Assembly (NCBI RefSeq): GCF_029846275.1
Contig: NZ_JARVWS010000001.1
Coordinates: forward strand, 682,001 to 746,000
Source: Nocardioides sp. CER19
GTDB taxonomy: Bacteria; Actinomycetota; Actinomycetes; Propionibacteriales; Nocardioidaceae
Reading direction: 5' to 3'
DNA length: 64,000 bases
In this document: positions 43,689 through 50,524 of the stretch, one piece after another
How the letters are laid out: each line of letters opens with the position of its first letter
Numbering within the stretch: position 1 is the first letter of the stretch
Translations under genes and position numbers: made by a program
Notes under the pieces: model-generated
What the model was told of the DNA's origin: nothing
The model's database searches: none
What the model saw: only the letters and a program-made list of their open reading frames with translations

Positions 43689-44894
43689 CTAGGACAGCTC
43701 GCGCTCGTCGGCGACCGGGACGAGCGGTGCCGCCAGCACCGGGAACAGGGCGGCGAGCGCGAACGCCCAGGAGAAGCCGGCCGCGGACACGGCCAGGCCG
43801 CCGAGGGGCGGCACCAGCGAGCTGGTGAGGAACTGGGCGGTGTTCTGGATGCCCAGGGCCCGCCCGCTCCAGAAGGGGCCGGCCCGCTCGGCGACGGCGG
43901 TGAAGGCGAGTCCGTTGTCGGCGACGGTGAGGACGGTGGCCACCACCATGAGCGGTACGGCGACCCACCAGCCGATCCCGGCGGTCACGCCGAGCAGGAG
44001 CATGACGGCGGCGGCCGCGAGGGCGACCCAGCGCAGCGGCCGCATCCGGCTGGTGACGACGTCGGAGAGCTGGCCGACCGCGATCCGGCCGAGCGCGCCG
44101 AAGATCTGGGCGACGGCCACGACCGCGCCGGCGGCCGCGGCCCCCCAGTGCCGGTCCTGGATCAGCCAGACCAGCGCGAAGGTCCAGACCACGAACTGGG
44201 GGACGACCAGCAGCATGCTCACCGAGTGGATCCGGAGGAGGTAGCGGTCTCCGCGGTAGGGGTTGCCGTGCCGGCGGTTGGTGCCGGCCGGTCGCTCCGG
44301 CCGCGGCGGGTCGATCACCAGCAGTGCGACGACGAGCGCTGCGATCGCCGCGGCGACGGTCGGGACCGCGATGGCCGCGTGGATGCCCCGGTTCTCGGCG
44401 ACGACGGCGATGGTGATCGCCGCGATGCCGACGCCGACCGGCTGCGCCATCTGCCGGATGCCCATGGCGAGGCCCCGTCGCTCCGGCGGGAACCAGCCGA
44501 CGACGACCCGGCCGCTGGCCGAGTTGGCGCTGGCCGCGCTCGCTCCGGCCAGCCCGATGAGGATGCTGAAGAGCACCAGGTCGTGGACGAGCACCGCGCC
44601 CAGGCCGAGCAGCGCGGTGCCGACCAGGCCGGTGACGAGCACGACCCGCTCGCCGTACGCGTCGGTGACCGCACCCCAGGCGACGAGGGCCGCCATGACG
44701 CCGAGGGTCGGCGCCGCGGCGACGAGACCGGCCTGGGGGAGCGTGAGTCCTTCGTGGCTGTGCAGCGCCGGGATGAGGAACGCCGGTCCGTGCATCATGA
44801 TCGCCGCGCACGCCTGCGCCAGCGTGCTCGCCGCGAGCATCGCCCACCGCCGGCCCGAGCTGACCGTGGGTGGGGAGGCGGCGATGGTGGACAC
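43689..44894 (-). CDS. MFS transporter, 12-segment type
   Basis: 401 residues from GTG 44894 with about 12 membrane segments. Features: LVAAAPTLGVMAALVAWGAVTDAYGERVVL (motif A-like) and WFPPERRGLAMGIRQMAQPVGVGIAA (sugar- or organic-acid-type MFS signature). Substrate cannot be assigned. No dedicated regulator adjoins it; 65 bp separate it from the Ig-like gene upstream. Confidence 0.85.
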   Translation of the reverse strand: MSTIAASPPTVSSGRRWAMLAASTLAQACAAIMMHGPAFLIPALHSHEGLTLPQAGLVAAAPTLGVMAALVAWGAVTDAYGERVVLVTGLVGTALLGLGAVLVHDLVLFSILIGLAGASAASANSASGRVVVGWFPPERRGLAMGIRQMAQPVGVGIAAITIAVVAENRGIHAAIAVPTVAAAIAALVVALLVIDPPRPERPAGTNRRHGNPYRGDRYLLRIHSVSMLLVVPQFVVWTFALVWLIQDRHWGAAAAGAVVAVAQIFGALGRIAVGQLSDVVTSRMRPLRWVALAAAAVMLLLGVTAGIGWWVAVPLMVVATVLTVADNGLAFTAVAERAGPFWSGRALGIQNTAQFLTSSLVPPLGGLAVSAAGFSWAFALAALFPVLAAPLVPVADERELS

Positions 44895-44959
44895 GCTCCC
44901 GATTCAACGACCTCCGGCTCGCTCCGAATGCCGTTTCTCGAAGCGTGGTCTGTGAGAAA

Positions 44960-45562
44960 TCAGTCGGCGAGCACCGCGACCGGCATGACCGGCGTCTCCG
45001 AGGGGCAGTGCGTGTCGGTGCCGGCGTACGCCGCGAACAGCCGGTGCAGCCCGGGCGCGAGGTCCGGCGGCAGCCCGATCGTGCCGACACCGTCGACGAC
45101 CTCCCCGGTCGCGAGCAACCGGGCACGCTCGAAGAGAACCACCTTGCCGGAGGCGTACGTCGACGCGTCGGTGGTCCGCACCGTGACGCCGAGGCTGCCG
45201 CCGCGGGCGACCCCGGTCGGCGGCACGACCAGGTCGGCGACGGTGGTCGCCGGCAGGACCAGCACGGTGAACGGCGCCGACCACGCGCACTGGTAGCGCG
45301 ACCCGCCCGTGTAGGCGGCGGTCAGCGTGTGCCAGCCCGGGGCGAGCCGCCCGAGGTCCAGCGGGGCCGCGTCGAAGTCGTGCAGCTGGGTGGTGAGGCC
45401 GGCGACGACCCGACCGTCCTCGTAGACCCGGACCGCGCCGTCGAGCGCCCCGATCTCCTGCTCGGGCAGCAGGCACGCCGTCGCGCGGCAGCCGCCGCGA
45501 TGGATCACGGCGGCCGGCGCATCGACGAGCAGGTCGGTGGCGGCCGGGACTGTCGGGGTCAT
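44960..45562 (-). CDS. Ig-like domain protein, cytoplasmic or unusual export
   Basis: 200 residues with two repeated beta-sandwich units (PGWHTLTAAYTGGSRYQCAW and PGLHRLFAAYAGTDTHC), typical of Big_5/Ig-like repeat proteins. Four to six Cys residues are well spaced for disulfides, which suggests an extracytoplasmic site, but no signal peptide is seen. Starts at ATG 45562. Function unknown. Confidence 0.65.
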   Translation of the reverse strand: MTPTVPAATDLLVDAPAAVIHRGGCRATACLLPEQEIGALDGAVRVYEDGRVVAGLTTQLHDFDAAPLDLGRLAPGWHTLTAAYTGGSRYQCAWSAPFTVLVLPATTVADLVVPPTGVARGGSLGVTVRTTDASTYASGKVVLFERARLLATGEVVDGVGTIGLPPDLAPGLHRLFAAYAGTDTHCPSETPVMPVAVLAD

Positions 45563-45704
45563 GCGTGTCCTCCCTCGTCGGACTCTAGGTCGTTCCGTGT
45601 GTCCTCAGGGTGGAACGCGTGACTTGGGATCGGCTTGGGGTCCGTCGGGAGCCGACCTGCGCGAATCGCTGGTCGGAGCGGCTCCTTCGGGGCAGACTCC
45701 CCGC

Positions 45705-46718
45705 ATGGCGAACCCTCCGGCCCGGACCCGGGTCATCCTGACCGGCATCAGCTCGCGGACCTGGGAGCACCCGGCTGACCGCGGCGCGCTGGTCGCGCTG
45801 CGCAAGCTCAAGGGCTTCGATGCGCTGCTCAAGGCCATGTCGGGCCTGGTCAACGAGCGGGCCGTGCGGCTGGCCGTGCTCGGCGACGCCGTCCGCGCCG
45901 ACGAGCGCCAGTTCGCCCGGGTGCACCGGCTGCTGGTCGACATGGCGACGGTGCTCGACGTACCGCAGCTGCCCGAGATCTACGTCGCCAACAACCCGCT
46001 CACCAACGCGGTCACGATCGGCATGGACAAGCCGCTCATCGTCCTCAACTCGGGCCTGGTCGACCTGCTGAACGACGACGAGCTGGCCTTCGTGATCGCG
46101 CACGAGCTCGGCCACGTCCTGTCGGGGCACGCGGTCTACCAGACGCTGCTCCAGCGGCTGCTGCTCCTGAGCATGGGCTTCGCGTCGATCCCGATCGGCG
46201 GGCTCGGCCTACGGGTCATCGTCGCGGCGCTGATGGAGTGGTCGCGCAAGGCCGAGCTCTCCGCCGACCGCGCCGGCCTGCTCGGTGTGCAGGACCCCGC
46301 CGTCGCGCTCCGCGTCCACATGCAGCTCGCCAGCGGCGGGCACGCCGGCGACCTCGACCCGACGTCGTTCCTCGCGCAGGGCGCCGAGTACGTCAACGCC
46401 GGGGACCTGCGGGACTCCGTGCTGAAGCTGCTGCTGCTCGAGAGCCGGAGCCACCCCTTCGCCGTCGTCCGGGCGGCCGAGCTGCGCACGTGGGTCGACG
46501 CGGGGGAGTACACCCGAGCGCTCGGCGGCGCGTACCCCCGTCGGGTCGACGACGGCTCGGCCACCGTCAGCGAGGCCGCGAAGGAGGCGGCGCGCAGCTA
46601 TGCCGAGGCGTTCCGCCAGACCCAGGACACGCTCGGCCGGCTGGTCCACGACGCCGCCGGCTGGCTGGGCAGCGCGAAGCTGTGGTGGGACGACAGGTTC
46701 AACCGCACCGGAGACTGA
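45705..46718 (+). CDS. M48-family zinc metallopeptidase
   Basis: 337 residues from ATG 45705. Zinc motif HELGH has His 133, Glu 134, His 137, and the third ligand is in AELSADRAG about 50 residues on. A hydrophobic stretch between them (LLLLSMGFASIPIGGLGLRVIVAALM) would span or dip into the membrane. The family includes HtpX-like quality-control proteases. The C-terminus is helical with no repeat. The start at 45705 avoids an upstream in-frame GTG region. Confidence 0.88.
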   Translation: MANPPARTRVILTGISSRTWEHPADRGALVALRKLKGFDALLKAMSGLVNERAVRLAVLGDAVRADERQFARVHRLLVDMATVLDVPQLPEIYVANNPLTNAVTIGMDKPLIVLNSGLVDLLNDDELAFVIAHELGHVLSGHAVYQTLLQRLLLLSMGFASIPIGGLGLRVIVAALMEWSRKAELSADRAGLLGVQDPAVALRVHMQLASGGHAGDLDPTSFLAQGAEYVNAGDLRDSVLKLLLLESRSHPFAVVRAAELRTWVDAGEYTRALGGAYPRRVDDGSATVSEAAKEAARSYAEAFRQTQDTLGRLVHDAAGWLGSAKLWWDDRFNRTGD

Positions 46719-46805
46719 CCGACGGGCTCGTCACACGGGTCGCTCGGGTCCCACCGCCCAGGGAAGGGCGGAACTTCCGGGGTGTCAGGGCGCCCGGGGA
46801 GTTCC

Positions 46806-46831
46806 GGAGTACCCGGTTCACCGGGTACTCC
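46806..46831. terminator. Stem-loop terminator between convergent genes
   Basis: Perfect 11-bp stem (46806-46816 with 46821-46831) and loop TTCA, between the M48 stop (46718) and the lyase stop (46844). Serves both strands. The 46719-46805 stretch holds no gene. Confidence 0.82.
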
Positions 46832-46843
46832 GCCCGGCCGCCC

Positions 46844-47710
46844 CTACCCCAACGCCGCGATCGCCTCCGAGATGCTCAGCGTCCGGCGGGCCGACTCCAC
46901 GTGGAGGCTCTCGACCATCTTGCCGTTGTAGGTGACGACGCCCTTGCCGGCACCGTCCTCCCACGCGGCGATGAGCCCGCGTGCGTCGGCGACCGCCTCC
47001 TCGCTCGGGGCGAACCCGGTGTTGGCGCCCTCGATCTGGCCGGGATGGATGATCGTCTTGCCGTCGAAGCCGAACTGCCGGCCCTGCTCGACCTCGGCGA
47101 GGTAGCCCTCGAGGTTCTTCACATCGTTGTAGACGCCGTCGAGCACGACCTTGCCCGTCGCTCGCGCGGCCAGCACCGCGAGCTGCAGGCTGGTGACGAG
47201 CGGAGCGCGACCGGGCACGTGGTCGATGAACAGCTCCTTGACCAGGTCGTTGGTGCCCAGCACCAGCACGGCCAGGCGGTCGGAGGCGGCCGCGATCTCC
47301 TCCGCGTGCAGGATCGCGTACGGCGACTCGATCATCGCCCACAGCTTCGTCTTCTCCGGCGCGCCCGCTGCCGCGACGGCGTCGACCAGGCTGAGCACCG
47401 CCTCGGGGCTGTTCACCTTCGGCACCACGATCGCGTCGGGTCCGACCGCGGCCGCGGCGCGCAGGTCCTCGGCGTGCCACTCGGTGTCGGCGCCGTTGAT
47501 GCGGATGGTCAGCTCGCGGCCGCCGTACTCACGGGAGGCGACGGCGGCGACGACGTTCTCCCGGGCGGCCGCCTTGGCGTCGGGAGCGACCGAGTCCTCG
47601 AGGTCGAGGATGAGCGCGTCCACCGGCAGGGTCTTCGCCTTCTCGAGGGCGCGCTCGTTGGCGCCCGGCATGTAGAGGACGGAGCGCCGGGGGCGGAAGG
47701 TCTGCGTCAT
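46844..47710 (-). CDS. CitE-like CoA ester lyase (possible malyl-CoA thioesterase, Mcl2-like)
   Basis: 288 residues. HpcH/HpaI-CitE signature LDLEDSVAPDAK, metal site MIESPYAI and the base region VLGTNDLVKE match this TIM-barrel family. Family members cleave or hydrolyse malyl-CoA or related esters. Its start (47710) is one base from the stop of the upstream lyase, so the two are translated together. The pair recalls Mcl1/Mcl2 of the ethylmalonyl-CoA pathway, in which Mcl2 acts as (S)-malyl-CoA thioesterase. Confidence 0.82.
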   Translation of the reverse strand: MTQTFRPRRSVLYMPGANERALEKAKTLPVDALILDLEDSVAPDAKAAARENVVAAVASREYGGRELTIRINGADTEWHAEDLRAAAAVGPDAIVVPKVNSPEAVLSLVDAVAAAGAPEKTKLWAMIESPYAILHAEEIAAASDRLAVLVLGTNDLVKELFIDHVPGRAPLVTSLQLAVLAARATGKVVLDGVYNDVKNLEGYLAEVEQGRQFGFDGKTIIHPGQIEGANTGFAPSEEAVADARGLIAAWEDGAGKGVVTYNGKMVESLHVESARRTLSISEAIAALG

Positions 47711-47711
47711 C

Positions 47712-48794
47712 TCAGTCGACCTCGATCTCGTCGTAGCGGGCCTTCAGCTGGGGGTCGATCGCGGCGAGCCGGTCGGCGAGCTCGACGAGCACGAGGCACT
47801 GCTTGAGCGAGGCGTCGTCCTCCATCTTGCCGTCGAGCATGACCGCGCCCGTGCCGTCGCCCATCGCCGCGACGACCCGGCGGGCGTGCTTGATGTCCTC
47901 CACCGAGGGAGAGAAGACGCGGTTGGCGATCTCGATCTGCTTCGGGTGCAGGCTCCAGGTGCCGACGCAGCCCAGCAGGAAGGCGTTGCGGAACTGGTCC
48001 TCGGCCGCGACGACGTCGGTGATGTCGCCGAACGGGCCGTAGTAGGGGTAGATCCCGTGGGTCGCACACGCGTCCACCATCTTGGCGATCGTGTAGTGCC
48101 AGAGGTCCTGCTGGTACGTCGCCCGCGGGCCGTCGACGTTCCCGTCCTTGGGGTCCTCGCGGACCAGGTAGCCCGGGTGGCCGCCACCGACGCGGGTGGT
48201 CTTCATCTTGCGGTCCGCGGCCAGGTCGGCCGGGCCGAGCGACAGCCCCTGCATGCGCGGGGAGGCGCCGCAGATCTCCTCGACGTTCGCCATGCCGCGA
48301 GCGGTCTCGAGGATCGCGTGGACGAGGATCGGGCGGGTCAGGCCGGCCTTGGCCTCGAGCTGGGCGAGCAGCCGGTCGACGTAGTGGATGTCCTCAGCGC
48401 CCTGCACCTTCGGCACCATGACGACGTCGAGCCGGTCGCCGATGGCCGCGACGAGCGTCGTGAGGTCGTCGAGCACCCACGGGCTGTCGAGGCTGTTGAT
48501 CCGCGTCCAGAGCTGGGTCTTCGCCTCGGGACCGCCCAGCCCGGGCGTCTCCTGCGCGATCCGGACCAGGCCCTCGCGGGCAGCCACCTTGTTGTCCGCC
48601 TTGATCGCGTCCTCGAGGTTGCCGAGCAGGACGTCGACGGTGCCCACCATCTGCGGGACCTTGTCGACCATCTTCGGGTTGCTCGGGTCGAAGAAGTGGA
48701 TCGCCCGGCTCGGCCGCGCCGGGATCTCCCGGAGCGGCGCCGGAGCACCCACGGCCAGCGGCGCGAAGAAGTCCTTCGGTGACTTGTGGCTCAT
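47712..48794 (-). CDS. L-malyl-CoA/beta-methylmalyl-CoA lyase-like protein (Mcl1-like)
   Basis: 360 residues from ATG 48794. The order of motifs follows Mcl1: LGNLEDAI, MVPKVQGAEDIHYVDRLL, SLGPADLAADRKMKTTRVGGG, THGIYPYYGPFGD and WSLHPKQIEIANRVFSPS. It would cleave malyl-CoA to acetyl-CoA plus glyoxylate, and beta-methylmalyl-CoA to propionyl-CoA plus glyoxylate. Together with its neighbour this supports the ethylmalonyl-CoA route for acetate use, although crotonyl-CoA carboxylase/reductase is not in the window. A TACCCGCCGGTA site overlaps the -35. Confidence 0.83.
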   Translation of the reverse strand: MSHKSPKDFFAPLAVGAPAPLREIPARPSRAIHFFDPSNPKMVDKVPQMVGTVDVLLGNLEDAIKADNKVAAREGLVRIAQETPGLGGPEAKTQLWTRINSLDSPWVLDDLTTLVAAIGDRLDVVMVPKVQGAEDIHYVDRLLAQLEAKAGLTRPILVHAILETARGMANVEEICGASPRMQGLSLGPADLAADRKMKTTRVGGGHPGYLVREDPKDGNVDGPRATYQQDLWHYTIAKMVDACATHGIYPYYGPFGDITDVVAAEDQFRNAFLLGCVGTWSLHPKQIEIANRVFSPSVEDIKHARRVVAAMGDGTGAVMLDGKMEDDASLKQCLVLVELADRLAAIDPQLKARYDEIEVD

Positions 48795-48802
48795 GGGCTC
48801 GG

Positions 48803-48808
48803 AACGTA
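48803..48808 (-). promoter_or_regulatory. Probable -10 for the Mcl1-like gene
   Basis: TACGTT on the minus strand ends eight bases before ATG 48794, consistent with a leaderless transcript. The operator at 48821 starts 12 bases further up. Confidence 0.45.
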
Positions 48809-48820
48809 GCAGTGGTCACT

Positions 48821-48832
48821 TACCCGCCGGTA
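48821..48832. promoter_or_regulatory. Putative operator, TACCCGCCGGTA
   Basis: Palindrome with one mismatched pair, 12 bases upstream of the -10 of the Mcl1-like gene. Its spacing to the -10 is nearly the same as for the crotonase site. One of four related sites. Confidence 0.5.
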
Positions 48833-48979
48833 TGACCGATCTGACACCACGACGACCGCTCGATGTGGATAGCATCACGCCACGCGCTCTCAGCGTTGGT
48901 GTGCCGGGAAGTCTGGTCGGCTCCAGCGTCGGACAGTCCGGTCCGGCTGGATCACTCTTCGTCAGAAAGGCACACCTCC

Positions 48980-49915
48980 GTGTCTCAGCTGTTCATCGCC
49001 GTGGTGCTGCTCGCCCTCGCGGCGGTCGCGTTCCGCCTCCGCATCTCGGGCATCGGCGCCGCCGGCAAGCTCGCCGGCGTGGCGCTGGTCGTGCTCGCGC
49101 TCGTCGTGGTCGCCTCGAGCCTGGTCACCCGCGTCGGCACCAAGGACGTCGGTGTCGTGACGGCGTTCGGCAAGCCCACGGGCCGTGACCTCCCGAACGG
49201 CCTGCACCTGAAGAAGCCGTGGGAGAAGGTGACGACGCTCGATGCGGCGATCCAGCCCGACGAGTTCACGGGCGACGACTGCATCGAGGTCCGCATCGCC
49301 GACTCGTCGACGGCCTGCGCGAGCCTCACGATCCGCTGGCACATCGCGGAGACCGAGGCGTCCACCCTCTTCCAGAACTACCGCTCCAACAACGTCAACG
49401 AGACGATCCGGCACAGCCTGGTGGTCACCCAGATGAAGGCCGCGGTCAACGACGTGCTCGGCCAGTTCAACCCGCTCGCCAACGTCAACACGGCGGCCAA
49501 CGCGGCCCAGGACAACACCCAGATCAGCGCCACGCCCAACCTCGACGAGTTCAGCAAGCAGATCGAGGACCAGATGAGCGAGCGTCTCGCCGCCATGAAC
49601 GGCGGGCACGCGCAGATCCTCATCGACTCCGTGACGATGTCGTTCCTCAAGCTCGCCGACTCCACGCAGGCGAAGATCAACGCCTACCAGGCCGAGGTCG
49701 GCAACACCCGCATCGCGGAGCAGCAGGAGAAGACCGCCGGGGCCCAGGCCCGGGCGAACCGGGCGCTGGCCGACTCGGTCTCGAAGGACCCCAACGTGCT
49801 CGTCTCGAAGTGCCTCGACACGCTCGAGGAGATGGTCAAGGCGGGCCAGTCGGTCCCGGCCGGGTTCTCCTGCTGGCCGGGGGCCGGATCGAACCTCGTG
49901 CTGCCGTCCAAGTAG
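48980..49915 (+). CDS. SPFH/band 7 (prohibitin-like) membrane protein
   Basis: 311 residues from GTG 48980 with AGAAAGG upstream. A membrane anchor spans about 30-52 (LAGVALVVLALVVVASSLV). The band 7 domain follows (VGVVTAFGKPTGRDLPNGLHLKKPW), ending in helical regions with a possible coiled coil. Such proteins scaffold membrane microdomains. A C-terminal CWPGAGSNLVLPSK holds one Cys. Divergent from the Mcl1-like gene. Confidence 0.88.
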   Translation: MSQLFIAVVLLALAAVAFRLRISGIGAAGKLAGVALVVLALVVVASSLVTRVGTKDVGVVTAFGKPTGRDLPNGLHLKKPWEKVTTLDAAIQPDEFTGDDCIEVRIADSSTACASLTIRWHIAETEASTLFQNYRSNNVNETIRHSLVVTQMKAAVNDVLGQFNPLANVNTAANAAQDNTQISATPNLDEFSKQIEDQMSERLAAMNGGHAQILIDSVTMSFLKLADSTQAKINAYQAEVGNTRIAEQQEKTAGAQARANRALADSVSKDPNVLVSKCLDTLEEMVKAGQSVPAGFSCWPGAGSNLVLPSK

Positions 49916-49937
49916 CAGCGCCGATCAGCAGCGGCCG

Positions 49938-50474
49938 TCACCGGCGCCGGCGCCACCACCGGCGCCGGGGCCGTGCGGTCTGCTCCGGCGTACGCCGGGC
50001 GGCGAGCCGCGCCTCGCGCCGGGCCGCCCAGTCCGCGACCGTCGCGTCGACGTCGCGTGGCATGGTGATCAGCGGCGGGCCTTCCGGCAGGGCGTAGCGC
50101 GCCTTGATGACGCGCTCGTTGAAGTCCTCGACCCGTGCGCGTACCGCCTTCTCGGTCGTGAGCCGGTCGAGCTCGTCGGCGAGACCCGCGTCCTCCTTCC
50201 GGAGCTGTACCGACAGCGGCAGGACGACCAGCCGCTCGCGCTCGACGAGCTTCTTCAGCCACCACTCGGGGTCGTGCTCGGTGCCGAGGTCGGCGATCGG
50301 CCGGCCCGCGCCCGGCAGGTTGTCGAACTCACCGCGCTCCATCGCGGCCCGGACCTGCAGGTCGACCCAGGTCTGCTGCTGCCGGATCCGCGCGGCGGCC
50401 GCGGCCGACCCGGCGGCCTCCGGCCGGGGACGCCGCTCGGGACGACCCTCGGGTCGGTCCTCGCTCTCAGACAC
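49938..50474 (-). CDS. DUF1992 (DnaJ-homologue subfamily C28-like) protein
   Basis: 178 residues. The diagnostic GEFDNLPGAGRPI and DPEWWLKKLVERERLV of DUF1992 are present at about 48-80, between a charged Arg/Pro-rich N-terminus and a very basic C-terminal tail (ARPRRRWWRRRR). Function unknown. GTG 50474 has a leaderless TACCCT upstream. Divergent from the first LAL regulator by 50 bp, so their promoters overlap. Confidence 0.87.
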   Translation of the reverse strand: MSESEDRPEGRPERRPRPEAAGSAAAAARIRQQQTWVDLQVRAAMERGEFDNLPGAGRPIADLGTEHDPEWWLKKLVERERLVVLPLSVQLRKEDAGLADELDRLTTEKAVRARVEDFNERVIKARYALPEGPPLITMPRDVDATVADWAARREARLAARRTPEQTARPRRRWWRRRR

Positions 50475-50480
50475 ACGTCC

Positions 50481-50486
50481 AGGGTA
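50481..50486 (-). promoter_or_regulatory. Leaderless -10 element for the DUF1992 gene
   Basis: TACCCT on the minus strand, six bases before GTG 50474. Confidence 0.5.
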
Positions 50487-50524
50487 CGGATGCCACTGTC
50501 GGTGGGACCGACCATCATGGTGCC

